Below are positions 39,576 through 48,797 of a DNA stretch of 64,000 nucleotides, one piece after another. Position 1 is the first letter of the stretch, and each line of letters opens with the position of its first letter. Both the position numbers and the translations under genes were made by a program. This DNA comes from Corynebacterium glaucum (GTDB lineage Bacteria > Actinomycetota > Actinomycetes > Mycobacteriales > Mycobacteriaceae), in assembly GCF_030408855.1 (NCBI RefSeq), contig NZ_CP047358.1, forward strand, positions 434,001-498,000. The letters are read 5' to 3'. Under the pieces are notes generated by a model. The model did not search any database. It had not been told where the DNA came from and saw nothing but the letters and a program-made list of their open reading frames with translations.

Positions 39576-40472
39576 CTACTTCTCGTTCTGCTCGAGGCGC
39601 TCGAGGATGTCGTTGAGCTCGTTGGCCGGGCGCTCAACCTTCACAGCGGTGCCGCGGGAGTCCTGCTGGACAGCCTCGGTGACCTTCGGGTCGTGCCACA
39701 GCTCAGCGAGGCGGACGTAGGTCGGGTTGTCAATGTCCTCCGCGCGGGACGCGAAGACATTGATGTACGGCTCGCCCTGTGCGGAACCCGGGTCGTCCTG
39801 GAAGATCGCCTCGGTCGGCTCGATGCCGGCACGGTCCAGCCAGGAGTTGTTGATGATGGCCGGGCGGCCCTCCTTGTACGCGGACGGCGTCTGGGAAGCG
39901 TCCACCGGTACGACGGAGACCTTGGAAGCATCGGTGTCAATGTCGGCCGGGGCCGGGGCGAGCTCGTCGGCGCCGTCCTTCAGGGTGACCAGGCCGGCCT
40001 GGACCAGCACGTTGATGGCGCGGCCCTGGTTGGAGTCGTCGTTCGGGATCGCGACCTCTTCGCCGTCGATGCCGTCGAGGGAGTCGTGGTCCTTCCAGAA
40101 CAGCGCCAGCGGGTAGATCTCGGTGGAGCCGACGACCTTGAGGTCGTTGCCGGAGCTGGCGTTGTACTTCGCCAGGTACAGGATGTGCTGGAACTTGTTC
40201 AGGTCCAGCTCGCCCTGTGCGAGTGCCTCGTTGACCGGCGGGTAGTCGGAGAACTGCACGATGTCGAGGGTGATGCCCTCTTCCGCTGCGAGGTCGGAGA
40301 AGACGGACCAGGCCTGCTGGTCGGCGTCGGTGGTGCCGATGCGCACGGTGACGTTTTCACCGTCTGCGCCGTTGGCGTTGGTGTCGGAGCCGGACTCGTT
40401 GGAGCAGGCGGTCAGGCCGGTTGCGGCGATGGTGACGGCCGCGAGGGCGGCGGTGAAACGGGAAGCGCGCAT
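39576..40472 (-). CDS. metQ: Methionine-binding lipoprotein MetQ, copy 2 (first gene of operon)
   Basis: 298 aa with lipobox GLTAC and the same domain as copy 1. GAAGGAGACG precedes ATG 40472. The promoter region carries a McbR-like box (40528-40543) with a -10 at 40514-40519. It is separated from copy 1 by 9 nt, so metQ-metQ-metN-metI form one operon. Confidence 0.92.
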   Translation of the reverse strand: MRASRFTAALAAVTIAATGLTACSNESGSDTNANGADGENVTVRIGTTDADQQAWSVFSDLAAEEGITLDIVQFSDYPPVNEALAQGELDLNKFQHILYLAKYNASSGNDLKVVGSTEIYPLALFWKDHDSLDGIDGEEVAIPNDDSNQGRAINVLVQAGLVTLKDGADELAPAPADIDTDASKVSVVPVDASQTPSAYKEGRPAIINNSWLDRAGIEPTEAIFQDDPGSAQGEPYINVFASRAEDIDNPTYVRLAELWHDPKVTEAVQQDSRGTAVKVERPANELNDILERLEQNEK

Positions 40473-40513
40473 GGGTGCGTCTCCTTCATCGTAGGGAAAT
40501 CTGACGGTTGCTG

Positions 40514-40543
40514 AATCTATCACTCAGTGAACCGCTTAGTCTA
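40514..40543 (-). promoter_or_regulatory. metQ promoter with McbR-like operator
   Basis: On the minus strand TAGATT (40514-40519) is a plausible -10. The + strand reads TGAAC-CGCTTA-GTCTA at 40528-40543, matching 8 of 10 positions of the McbR consensus TAGAC-N6-GTCTA and covering the -35 region. The spacer CGCTTA is identical to the one upstream of metX. An 11-bp palindrome TCACTCAGTGA overlaps at 40520-40530. Confidence 0.6.
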
Positions 40544-40606
40544 TTCGCGACGGCATAGAATCTGCCCGCACGCCCCAATTCTTTGGCACACACTTTCGAA
40601 CAGTGC

Positions 40607-40612
40607 TAGCGT
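40607..40612 (+). promoter_or_regulatory. -10 element of dnaE2 with overlapping LexA half-site
   Basis: TAGCGT ends 7 nt before ATG 40620. TCGAACA, a perfect half of the actinobacterial LexA box, lies at 40596-40602 but the second half is poor. Confidence 0.45.
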
Positions 40613-40619
40613 TTCGCGC

Positions 40620-43600
40620 ATGAGATTCAACGGGGGCGAGCCGCTGTCGTGGTCCCGGTTGGAGCGGATTCTCTCCGGCCGCCCGGGGCCTGCGCCCGTG
40701 CCCGTCGAGCACACCGGTACCCCCGCCGGGCTGGTCTACGCACCGGGGGATGCGGGTGCCGGATCAAGCGCGTCGCCGCAGCACCCCGCCAGCCCCGCCA
40801 GTGCTCCCGCACGGAGCAGCGCCACGCCGTTCGCCGAGCTGCACGCCGTGTCGTCGTATAGCTTCCTCGGTGGCGCGAGCGAGCCAGAAGCCATGGTCGC
40901 GCGCGCCGCTGAGCTGGGCATGACCGCACTCGCACTCACCGACCGCGACGGTTTCTACGGCGCGGTCAAGTTCGCCGAAGCAGCCGGGGCCGCAGGGCTC
41001 GCCACAGTGTTCGGGGCAGAGCTTTCGCTTGACGACGGCCCGCAGCAACGCATTTTGCCCGTCCTCGCACGCGGTCCGGAGGGCTACAAGCGGCTCTCAC
41101 ACTTGATGGCCGACGCGCACATGGCAACGCGTGAGAAAGACGCCGTCGCCTACCCGCCGCTGGAGCTGATCGCGGAGCGCCTCGGGGACACGTGTGTGGT
41201 GCTCGCCGGGTGGCAGTGGGTGGACGAATTCGAGCACCTGATCGACTGCTTCGGTGAATTGAATATTGTTCGCGAATATGAGGTCGCGATGCTGCCCGAG
41301 GACGTCGACCGGCACGCGGCATTAGACCGCTTCGTCCAGATTCCGGCGATTGTCACCGCCGCCCCCGCCGCCGCGACCCGGAACCAGGCCCGCCTCGCCG
41401 CGGCGAAACGCGCCCTCGCAAGACGCGAAGCGCTCGGCGACGCCCACGCTAACCTTCACCCGATGGGCGCGAACTGGCTGCGCTCGGGCGACCAACTGCG
41501 CACGATGCTGCCCGGGTGCGAGGAGAAGCTCGCCTACAGCGTCGAGCTCGCCCGCGAATGCGCGTTCACGCTCAACCTCGTCGCCCCGGAGTTGCCGACC
41601 TACCCCACGCCGGAAGGCCACGACGAGATGAGCTACCTCCGGGTGCTCACCATGACGAGTGCCCAGGTGAGGTATGCGTCGCGGCCTGAAACGGTGCGTC
41701 GACAAGCAATGGCCCAGATTGACTACGAGCTTGAGGTGATCGAGGAGCTGAATTTTCCCGGCTACTTCCTGATCGTGCACGACCTCGTGGATTTCTGCCG
41801 CGAGCAGGACATTTTGTGCCAGGGTCGCGGCAGTGCGGCGAACTCGGCGGTGTGCTTCGCGCTCGGGATTACCGCGGTGGAGCCGATCTCGGCGGGGCTG
41901 TTGTTCGAGCGTTTCCTGTCGCCGGACCGCGACGGGCCGCCGGACATTGACATTGACATTGAATCGGGCAGGCGCGAAGAAGTGATTCAGTACGTCTACT
42001 CCCGCTACGGGCGCGACAACGCGGCGCAGGTGGCCAATGTGATCACGTATCGGCGCAAGGGCGCGATCCGTGATGCGGCGCGCGCGCTCGGCTACGCGCA
42101 GGGGGCGGCGGATTCGTGGTCGAAGGAGGTCGCCGAGCCGCCCGCGCTTGTCGCCCAGCTTGCTGACGAACTCCGGGGCCAACCCCGGCACCTGGGCATT
42201 CACTCCGGCGGCATGGTGATCTGCGACCGCCCGATCGCCGACGTCGTCCCCGTCGAATGGGCGCGCATGGAAGGCCGCAGCGTCGTGCAGTGGGATAAAG
42301 ACGACTGCGCCTCCGCGGGCTTGGTCAAGTTCGACCTGCTCGGCCTCGGCATGCTCGAAGCGCTGCACCACATGATCGATCTCGTGCGCGACACCACCGG
42401 CCGCACGGTTCGCCTCTGGGAGCTTTCGCTTGAGGACGAGGGCGTTTATTCCATGCTCTGCCGTGCCGATTCCGTCGGCGTGTTCCAGGTTGAGTCGCGT
42501 GCGCAGATGGGCACCTTGCCGAGGCTGAAACCGCGGTGCTTTTTTGACCTGGTGGTGGAGGTGGCGCTGATCCGCCCGGGCCCGATCCAGGGTGGGTCGG
42601 TGCACCCTTACCTGCGCCGGCGCGATGGCGTGGATGCCGTGGAGTACGACCACCCGGTGCTCGAGCGCTCGTTGGGCAAGACGCTCGGCGTGCCGCTGTT
42701 CCAGGAACAGCTCATGCAGATCTGCGTGGACGCGGCCGGGTTCTCGGGCCGGGAGGCGGACGCGGTGCGCCGCGCGATGGGGTCGAAGCGTTCGCCAGCG
42801 AAGATGGCGGCGCTGCGCCAACGGTTCTTCGACGGCTGCTGGGAGACCAACCGCATCGGCGAGGACGTGGCGGAGCGGCTGTGGCAGAAGATCGTCGCGT
42901 TCGCCGCCTACGGGTTTCCGGAGTCGCACTCGCAGTCGTTCGCCTCGCTGGTGTACTTCTCCGCGTGGTTCAAGCGCTACTACCCGGCGCAGTTCTGCGT
43001 GGGGCTCTTGCGCGCGCAGCCGATGGGGTTCTACTCGCCGCAGTCGCTGATCCAGGACGCGCGGCGCCACGGCGTGACCGTGCTGCCGGTGTGCGTTAAC
43101 GAGTCTGGCCGCGAGGCGCGCTGCCTCGACGGCGACGAGCACGGCGGCACGATGCGCGTCGGTCTCAACCTGGTCAAAGGGCTCGGCGAGGCGGCCGCAG
43201 ACCGGATCGAGGAAGCGCAGCCGTTCACCGGCATCCCGGACCTGGCCCGCCGCGCCGATTTGAGCGTCGAGCATGTGGAGGCGCTGGCGCGCGCCGGGGC
43301 GCTGGACTGCTTTGACGTGGACCGTCGACAAGCGATGTGGCAAGCGGGCATTGCTGCGACCGAACGCGAAGGGATGCTGCCTGGACTTTCCGCCATCAGC
43401 GCGCCGAGCTTGCCCGGCATGAACGCCTTCGAACTCATGGCTGCCGACGTCGCCGCCACCGGTGTGACCCCCGGCCTGATGCCTGTGGAGATGCTGCGCG
43501 GCGCGTTCGAGCGTGTCGGCATCGTGCCCGCGAACCGGCTCCTAGATATAGAGGACGGCACCCGCATCCGCTGCGCCGGCGTGATCACGCACCGCCAAGC

Positions 43601-43838
43601 ACCGAGAACCGCCGGTGGCGTGATGTTCATCGGCATGGAGGACGAGACGGGCCTGATCAACGTGGTCATCCCCGTCGGCCTGTGGAGCCGGCAGAAGGTG
43701 CTCGCGCGCACCGCCAAGGCGTTAATCGTCCGCGGCATCATCCAGAACGCGTCGGGCGCGGCGAGCCTGGTCGCGGACCGGCTCGAGCCGCTGGAGATGG
43801 GGGAGTGGCTGTCTCGCGGCTCGCGCGACTTTCGCTAG
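40620..43838 (+). CDS. dnaE2: Error-prone DNA polymerase DnaE2
   Basis: 1072 aa C-family polymerase. N-terminal PHP domain (FAELHAVSSYSFLGGAS, about 65-80), catalytic Asp triad region PDIDIDIESGRR, and the C-terminal OB fold without a DnaE1-like clamp tail. It does damage-induced translesion synthesis with ImuA' and ImuB. Start ATG 40620 has TAGCGT 7 nt upstream (leaderless); the frame from 40527 adds unrelated sequence. Next to metQ as in C. glutamicum. Confidence 0.94.
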   Translation: MRFNGGEPLSWSRLERILSGRPGPAPVPVEHTGTPAGLVYAPGDAGAGSSASPQHPASPASAPARSSATPFAELHAVSSYSFLGGASEPEAMVARAAELGMTALALTDRDGFYGAVKFAEAAGAAGLATVFGAELSLDDGPQQRILPVLARGPEGYKRLSHLMADAHMATREKDAVAYPPLELIAERLGDTCVVLAGWQWVDEFEHLIDCFGELNIVREYEVAMLPEDVDRHAALDRFVQIPAIVTAAPAAATRNQARLAAAKRALARREALGDAHANLHPMGANWLRSGDQLRTMLPGCEEKLAYSVELARECAFTLNLVAPELPTYPTPEGHDEMSYLRVLTMTSAQVRYASRPETVRRQAMAQIDYELEVIEELNFPGYFLIVHDLVDFCREQDILCQGRGSAANSAVCFALGITAVEPISAGLLFERFLSPDRDGPPDIDIDIESGRREEVIQYVYSRYGRDNAAQVANVITYRRKGAIRDAARALGYAQGAADSWSKEVAEPPALVAQLADELRGQPRHLGIHSGGMVICDRPIADVVPVEWARMEGRSVVQWDKDDCASAGLVKFDLLGLGMLEALHHMIDLVRDTTGRTVRLWELSLEDEGVYSMLCRADSVGVFQVESRAQMGTLPRLKPRCFFDLVVEVALIRPGPIQGGSVHPYLRRRDGVDAVEYDHPVLERSLGKTLGVPLFQEQLMQICVDAAGFSGREADAVRRAMGSKRSPAKMAALRQRFFDGCWETNRIGEDVAERLWQKIVAFAAYGFPESHSQSFASLVYFSAWFKRYYPAQFCVGLLRAQPMGFYSPQSLIQDARRHGVTVLPVCVNESGREARCLDGDEHGGTMRVGLNLVKGLGEAAADRIEEAQPFTGIPDLARRADLSVEHVEALARAGALDCFDVDRRQAMWQAGIAATEREGMLPGLSAISAPSLPGMNAFELMAADVAATGVTPGLMPVEMLRGAFERVGIVPANRLLDIEDGTRIRCAGVITHRQAPRTAGGVMFIGMEDETGLINVVIPVGLWSRQKVLARTAKALIVRGIIQNASGAASLVADRLEPLEMGEWLSRGSRDFR

Positions 43839-43841
43839 GTT
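43836..43841 (+). promoter_or_regulatory. -10 element built on the dnaE2 stop codon
   Basis: TAGGTT, starting at the dnaE2 TAG stop, ends 7 nt before ATG 43849; no ribosome site. Confidence 0.45.
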
Positions 43842-43848
43842 GGGGCAC

Positions 43849-44361
43849 ATGCTTATCGACGGCCCTTTGTCAGCGCACGTCCCGGAGCCGCTGCCGACAT
43901 CGGTGGAGTCGATGCACCGGGTCTCGCCGAAGCTGATGGTGCCGCGGCTGGTGGGCAACGTGATCTGGGCTGCGATCCTGCTTGGCGCGCTGTGGTGGGC
44001 GTACCTGCGGTGGGGTCGGTGGCTGCTGATCCCGTTTGTGATCTTGGCCGTCGTGTTTGCATGGAACATGGTGCTTGTCCCGCTGCGCGTGCGAAACCTG
44101 GGTTATCTGGAGACGGAGAACGAGTTGGTTTTGAGCGAAGGCAAGATGTGGCACACCATGACCGTGATTCCGTATGGGCGCATCCAGTTCGTGGACGTGG
44201 AGTCTGGGCCGATCGCGCGTGCACTGGGGTTGAAGCAGCTGGAGGTGCACACCGCATCGACGACGTCGAACTCCACGCTGCCGGGGCTGCCCGCCGCTGA
44301 GGCCGACGCGCTGCGTGATCGCCTGGCCGCGAAGGCGCGGGAGAGGATGAGCGGTCTGTGA
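43849..44361 (+). CDS. PH-domain membrane protein (YdbS-like)
   Basis: 170 aa. Two membrane helices (about 35-75) followed by a bacterial PH domain (NELVLSEGKMWHTMTVIPYGRIQFVDVESGPIARALGL). Pairs with the larger PH protein downstream (overlap of 4 bp). The start codon's G is the first base of a copy of the repeated 10-mer. Confidence 0.85.
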   Translation: MLIDGPLSAHVPEPLPTSVESMHRVSPKLMVPRLVGNVIWAAILLGALWWAYLRWGRWLLIPFVILAVVFAWNMVLVPLRVRNLGYLETENELVLSEGKMWHTMTVIPYGRIQFVDVESGPIARALGLKQLEVHTASTTSNSTLPGLPAAEADALRDRLAAKARERMSGL

Positions 44362-45803
44362 CCCCACCTGCCGAGCCTGCGCAACCTGACCAGCCTGCGC
44401 AAACTGCTCAGTACCGCCGCGTCCACCGGCTCAGCCCCGTGTTGCAGGTGTGGACTACGTTGCTGGCGCTGTTGGCGATTCTGGTCTTCAACTTCGCTGC
44501 GCCCCTGTGGAGGTGGCTGGGTGATGAGAACTACAGCGCCCGTCAGCTGCTGTGGCCGATCGCCGCGGTCGTTGTAGCGCTCGTAGTCGTCGTAGGGGTG
44601 TCGCAGCTGTGGTGGTCGAAGACCGGGTTTCGCGTCGGTGCAGAAGAGATCGAGCATAAACGCGGCGTGCTTCACAACCAGGTCCGAACCGCGCGCTACG
44701 ACCGGATCCAGGCCGTCGACATCGTGGAGCCGCTCGCGCCTCGTCTGTTCGGTCTTGCGGCTGTGCGCATCGAGGTCGCCGGCGGGGTGAACGCGGCGGT
44801 TAATATCGCCTACCTCCCGCGTGAAGAAGCGGAGGAGTTGCGCGGTGAGATCCTCGCGCGCATTGCGACGAAAGGCCCGAACGCGCCGATGGCCGAAGAG
44901 GCGGCCGAGGAGCTCGCGTTGGACGGGCTGGCGTCAGAAGGGTCGGAAGCGCGTGTGTCAGCCTCCGCAGGTGCACCGCGCAAGAACTACCTCGTCCCGC
45001 CGATCCCGATCGGGCGCTCGATGGTTGCGACGGTGTTTCAGTTCTCCACGATTGCCACCGTGGCGGCGTCGTTGGTGCCGCTGCTCACCGACTTGACCCT
45101 CGCGGCCATCGTGCCGATCCTCGTCGGTTTCGTGCCGCTCATCTGGCGCACCATCGATCAATCGTGGCGCTTCAATGCGTCCTTCGACGGGGAGGTGTTC
45201 AAGTTGAGGTATGGGTTGGCCAATAGGCGTCGACAAGCGGTGCCCCATGAACGAATCCATGCGGTACAACTCAAGCAACCGCTGTTGTGGCGACCTTTCG
45301 GGTGGTGGACGGTGTCGATCACCTCGGCCGGCTTCGGCGCGGAGGCGAGCGCGGCGACCGGGACCGCGAAGCTCCTGCCGGTGGGTACCTACGAGGAAGC
45401 CGTCGCCGTCGTGGGGGCCGTCGGGCCGTTGAGCGCTGACGCGTTGACCGACCTGAGCCGCGCCGACTACGCCTCACCGCGGCGCGCGCGCTGGGTCTCG
45501 CCGCTGGACTGGAAGAGCCAAACCGCGACCGTGCGCGACGGAGTCGCCCTGACCTCATTCGGGAGGCTCACCCGCCGCTACCAAATGGTGAAAGCGCCGC
45601 ACATCCAGGAGCTTTCGTACGAACAGGGCCCGCTCGAGCGCAGACTCGGCCTTGCGAGCGTGCGCTTCGACCTCGTGCCCGGGCTGGTGAAAATGACCGC
45701 CCGCGACCTCGACGACGCTGACGCGCGTGCGCTGCTTGAAGCGCTGCGCGCCCGCCGCTTGCCGCCGATGCACCCCTCGGAATCGCCTCATCTACGAGGG
45801 TAG
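44358..45803 (+). CDS. PH-domain membrane protein (YdbT-like)
   Basis: 481 aa with two or more bacterial PH domains (about 85-165, 275-345 and 380-470) between membrane helices at about 30-80 and 205-250. GTG start overlapping the upstream gene (GTGA). YdbS/YdbT pairs are widespread in Gram-positive bacteria; a role in membrane or envelope homeostasis is plausible but unproven here. Confidence 0.85.
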   Translation: MTPPAEPAQPDQPAQTAQYRRVHRLSPVLQVWTTLLALLAILVFNFAAPLWRWLGDENYSARQLLWPIAAVVVALVVVVGVSQLWWSKTGFRVGAEEIEHKRGVLHNQVRTARYDRIQAVDIVEPLAPRLFGLAAVRIEVAGGVNAAVNIAYLPREEAEELRGEILARIATKGPNAPMAEEAAEELALDGLASEGSEARVSASAGAPRKNYLVPPIPIGRSMVATVFQFSTIATVAASLVPLLTDLTLAAIVPILVGFVPLIWRTIDQSWRFNASFDGEVFKLRYGLANRRRQAVPHERIHAVQLKQPLLWRPFGWWTVSITSAGFGAEASAATGTAKLLPVGTYEEAVAVVGAVGPLSADALTDLSRADYASPRRARWVSPLDWKSQTATVRDGVALTSFGRLTRRYQMVKAPHIQELSYEQGPLERRLGLASVRFDLVPGLVKMTARDLDDADARALLEALRARRLPPMHPSESPHLRG

Positions 45804-45807
45804 AAGA

Positions 45808-46767
45808 TCATGACAGCCTCACCGCGAGCTTGCCCACCGTACGACCGGATTGCAGCGCGGCCAACATCTCCGTTACCTGTTCGATGGGCCCTACTTCTGT
45901 GAGGTCCACACGGATACTCTGGTTGGACACGTTATGTAACGACCACGCAAGCGACTTGGCACCTTGGTCGGGGTGAGCAGAGATCCAAAGCCCCACGTTG
46001 AACCCGACCGTGGACTTGTTCTCCAGCCAGTGAGCCACCGAGCTGACTGGTACATCTTCTTGCTGGGATGCGTTTCCAACTCGCACGTGCCGCCCGCCGC
46101 TGCGGAGCGAGCTGAAAGCGGTTCTCGCAGCCTCGCCGCCAACGGGGTCTACGACAATGTCATACGCATTCTCCGGAACTGAACCGAGATCTGAACGGAG
46201 ATACACGTTGTCGTAACCGAGCTCTTTCGCCATCTTTCGCTTGTCCTCGTTCCCCACAACCGCGTCTACCCGGCTAGCTCCGAGAAGTCTTGCGATCTGG
46301 CCGAACTGGGTTCCGAGGCCGCCCATTCCTGCATGCACTAGTACGGACTCGCCCGAGGTGCACTGCGCGACCGTGGTGAGTGCGAGGTGGGCAGTCACTG
46401 TGTTCACTGGAACTACTGATGCCAGCTCCAGATCCATACCGGTAGGTAGCTTTGCAACGTAATCCGCCTGTGTCTTTGCGATCTGCGCCAGTCCGCCCGC
46501 GCCCGGAAGTATCGCGGCCACCTCGTCTCCGGGTGCTAGTCCAGTGACCTCATCACCAATGGCGCGCACTTTTCCAGCAACTTCGAGACCTGGAACAAAG
46601 CCCACATTGGATGGCATGGTTCCTGATGCCCAAAGCGCATCAATGAGGCCCAACCCCGCGATCTCCACGTCGATTGCGACTTCACCGGGACCTGGAACGG
46701 GGTCTGGCAACTCGGTTTTTTGTAAGCCATTACGGCCGGTGTGGTCCACGATCTGGTACGCGAACAT
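45808..46767 (-). CDS. Zinc-less quinone oxidoreductase (MDR family)
   Basis: 319 aa from ATG 46767 (MFAYQIVDHTG) behind GAAGGAG. MDR fold: GroES-like half with GFVPGLEVAGKVRAIG, Rossmann half with VHAGMGGLGTQFGQIARLLGA. The catalytic zinc ligands are not evident, as in quinone oxidoreductases. Divergent from a MarR regulator, which probably controls it. Codon choice is visibly less GC-biased than in neighbours. Confidence 0.87.
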   Translation of the reverse strand: MFAYQIVDHTGRNGLQKTELPDPVPGPGEVAIDVEIAGLGLIDALWASGTMPSNVGFVPGLEVAGKVRAIGDEVTGLAPGDEVAAILPGAGGLAQIAKTQADYVAKLPTGMDLELASVVPVNTVTAHLALTTVAQCTSGESVLVHAGMGGLGTQFGQIARLLGASRVDAVVGNEDKRKMAKELGYDNVYLRSDLGSVPENAYDIVVDPVGGEAARTAFSSLRSGGRHVRVGNASQQEDVPVSSVAHWLENKSTVGFNVGLWISAHPDQGAKSLAWSLHNVSNQSIRVDLTEVGPIEQVTEMLAALQSGRTVGKLAVRLS

Positions 46768-46802
46768 TTCATCACTCCTTCGGTACAACGCCCTGTGATT
46801 AA

Positions 46803-46829
46803 TGACAGAGTTAGTATAAGTGACAGAGT
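46803..46829. promoter_or_regulatory. Direct repeat in the oxidoreductase/MarR promoter region
   Basis: TGACAGAGT at 46803-46811 and 46821-46829, 18 bp apart (start to start), flank a TATACT-like -10 on the minus strand. The arrangement suits a regulator binding one face of the helix, plausibly the MarR protein encoded next door. Confidence 0.45.
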
Positions 46830-46918
46830 ACGTGTATTCATGAGGACTGGGCGTAAGCGGGGCATCGGCCCTGGTTAGAATCGGGTTCGGACGTTAACTA
46901 ACCGATGGGACAACGCAC

Positions 46919-47383
46919 ATGTCAGCTCCAAGCCACAACCCGATTCACGCAGAGATGGCCGGCCGGCTCGGCAATGGTGTGAAGAGGGTTGAGTCTCAGA
47001 TCGAGCGCGTGAAAAGTCGTGCTCTGCGTCCCTTAGATCTGACGCTCCCGCAGTATGTGACCCTCATGATGCTGAAGCTGGAACCGGAACAGACGGCCGC
47101 ACAGCTCTCTCGGACGGTCCTGGTCTCAACCCAGACCATGGCGACGATTCTCAAAAACCTGGAACGAAAAGGGCTTATCGAGCGAAGTCACACTGATCTT
47201 CATGCTCGAGTGTTGCTCAACACGTTGACGAAAGAGGGGGAGGAGCTGGTCCGGAAAGCCGATCAGGTGGTTGCCAAAATTGAGCAGGATTTGAAAGAGG
47301 CGTTCTCGCCGTCTGAGTTTGAGCAGTTCACTGCCTACTTGGAAAGAGCGCAGGAACATCTGGCCAATATTGAGCAGCGATGA
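46919..47383 (+). CDS. MarR-family transcriptional regulator
   Basis: 154 aa winged helix protein. The DNA-binding helix is around AAQLSRTVLVSTQTMATILKNLERKGLIERS (about 60-92). Divergent from the oxidoreductase, the common layout for a ligand-responsive MarR and its target. Less GC-rich codon usage, like its neighbour. Confidence 0.88.
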   Translation: MSAPSHNPIHAEMAGRLGNGVKRVESQIERVKSRALRPLDLTLPQYVTLMMLKLEPEQTAAQLSRTVLVSTQTMATILKNLERKGLIERSHTDLHARVLLNTLTKEGEELVRKADQVVAKIEQDLKEAFSPSEFEQFTAYLERAQEHLANIEQR

Positions 47384-47401
47384 TCATGTCGGATTGTCCG
47401 G

Positions 47402-47866
47402 CTACACCCCGCCTATGAAACCGAGCTGGCGCCACGCCTCAAACACCGCCACCGACGCGGAGTTCGTCAAGTTCATCGAGCGCCGCCCGGGCACCATCGG
47501 GATGCGCAGCCGGTCGGTCACGCGCGGGTGGTGCGCATGCTCGTGCGGAAGGCCGGTCGGCTCGGTGCCGAAGAGCAACGCGTCGCCGTCTTGGTACGCC
47601 ACCTCGTGGTAGTAGCGCGTGGCTTGCGTGGTGAAGGCGAAAACGCGGCTGGTACGAAGCGTCGATAAGCAACTGCTCAAATCCGGGTGAATGGTGACTT
47701 CCGCGAGGTCGTGGTAGTCCAGCCCCGCACGGCGCAGGTGTTTGTCGTCGAAGTTGAAGCCGAGGGGCTCGACGAGGTGCAGCCGCGCGCCCGTGTTCGC
47801 GGCGAGCCGGATCGCGTTGCCGGTGTTGCCGGGAATGACGGGGTTGTCGAAGATTATGTGCAGCAT
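47402..47866 (-). CDS. trmL: tRNA (cytidine(34)-2'-O)-methyltransferase TrmL
   Basis: 154 aa SPOUT methyltransferase from ATG 47866 (MLHIIFDNPVIPGNTGNAIR). Signatures: NTGNAIRLAANTGARLHLVEPLGF at the start, LLFGTEPTGLP in the middle, and IPMVPGRRSMNLTNSASVAVFEAWRQL forming the knot. Methylates position 34 of tRNA-Leu. TAAACT lies 7 nt upstream, favouring this start. Confidence 0.9.
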   Translation of the reverse strand: MLHIIFDNPVIPGNTGNAIRLAANTGARLHLVEPLGFNFDDKHLRRAGLDYHDLAEVTIHPDLSSCLSTLRTSRVFAFTTQATRYYHEVAYQDGDALLFGTEPTGLPHEHAHHPRVTDRLRIPMVPGRRSMNLTNSASVAVFEAWRQLGFIGGV

Positions 47867-47873
47867 GCGGCTA

Positions 47874-47879
47874 AGTTTA
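47874..47879 (-). promoter_or_regulatory. -10 element of trmL
   Basis: TAAACT on the minus strand, 7 nt before the ATG, divergent from and 18 bp apart from the folD -10. Confidence 0.5.
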
Positions 47880-47897
47880 AGGACTCCGCTCCATGGG

Positions 47898-47903
47898 TAA
47901 AAT
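47898..47903 (+). promoter_or_regulatory. -10 element of folD
   Basis: TAAAAT ends 6 nt before GTG 47910; no ribosome site, so the mRNA is probably leaderless. Confidence 0.6.
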
Positions 47904-47909
47904 AGCCGC

Positions 47910-48788
47910 GTGACTGCGATCAAACTGGACGGAAAGCTCTACCGCGAGGAGATTTTCGCGGACCTGAAATCGCGCGTGGCGGCGCTCAAGGAGCAGGGGA
48001 TCACTCCAGGCCTGGCCACGGTGCTGGTCGGCGAGGATCCCGCGAGCCAGAACTACGTACGCATGAAGCACAAGGATTGCGAAGAGCTCGGCATCGCTTC
48101 AATTCAGAAGGAGTTGCCGGCTGACACCACTCAGGAAGAGCTTGAATCGCTTATCGACGAGCTGAATCGGGACGAAAGCGTGACCGGCTACATCGTGCAG
48201 CTGCCGTTGCCGAAGCACCTCAACGAGAACCGCATTCTGGAGCTGATCGACCCGGCGAAGGACGCTGACGGGCTGCACCCGGTCAACCTGGGCAAGCTGG
48301 TGCTGAACGAGCCGGCGCCGCTGCCGTGCACGCCGAATGGCACGATTAAGCTGCTGGAGCGCTTCGGGGTGGATTTGAACGGCGCGATCGTGTGTGTGGT
48401 GGGCCGCGGCGTGACGGTGGGTCGGCCGATCTCGCTGATGCTGACTACGCGGGATGTGAACGCGACCACTGTGCTGTGCCACACCGGCACCAAGGATCTT
48501 GCGGCTGAGACGCGTCGCGCCGATGCCGTGATTGCGGCGGCCGGCAAGCCGCACATGATTACGGCGGACATGATCAAAGAGGGGGCAGCGCTTGTCGACG
48601 TCGGCGTGTCCCGCGTTGACGGCAAAACCGTCGGCGACCTGCACCCCGATGTTTGGGAGAAGGCTGGCTGGGTGTCCCCGAACCCGGGCGGTGTCGGCCC
48701 GATGACGCGCACGTTCTTGGTGCGCAACATTGTGGAAAGTGCTGAGCGCCAGGCGGCGCAGGCGGCGCAGGCCGCGCAGGCGAAGTAG
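47910..48788 (+). CDS. folD: Methylenetetrahydrofolate dehydrogenase/cyclohydrolase
   Basis: 292 aa, GTG start. Motifs [15 protein letters not shown] with the catalytic Lys, [14 protein letters not shown], and the NADP fold [16 protein letters not shown]. Supplies one-carbon units. The C-terminus has a tandem Gln-Ala-Ala repeat (48751-48782). It carries both an exact (48149) and a near (48590) copy of the repeated 10-mer. Confidence 0.96.
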   Translation: MTAIKLDGKLYREEIFADLKSRVAALKEQGITPGLATVLVGEDPASQNYVRMKHKDCEELGIASIQKELPADTTQEELESLIDELNRDESVTGYIVQLPLPKHLNENRILELIDPAKDADGLHPVNLGKLVLNEPAPLPCTPNGTIKLLERFGVDLNGAIVCVVGRGVTVGRPISLMLTTRDVNATTVLCHTGTKDLAAETRRADAVIAAAGKPHMITADMIKEGAALVDVGVSRVDGKTVGDLHPDVWEKAGWVSPNPGGVGPMTRTFLVRNIVESAERQAAQAAQAAQAK

Positions 48789-48797
48789 GCGGATTTC

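Noticed and set aside
40520-40530. TCACTCAGTGA as a separate operator
   Set aside because: Short palindrome overlapping the McbR-like box; not supported independently.
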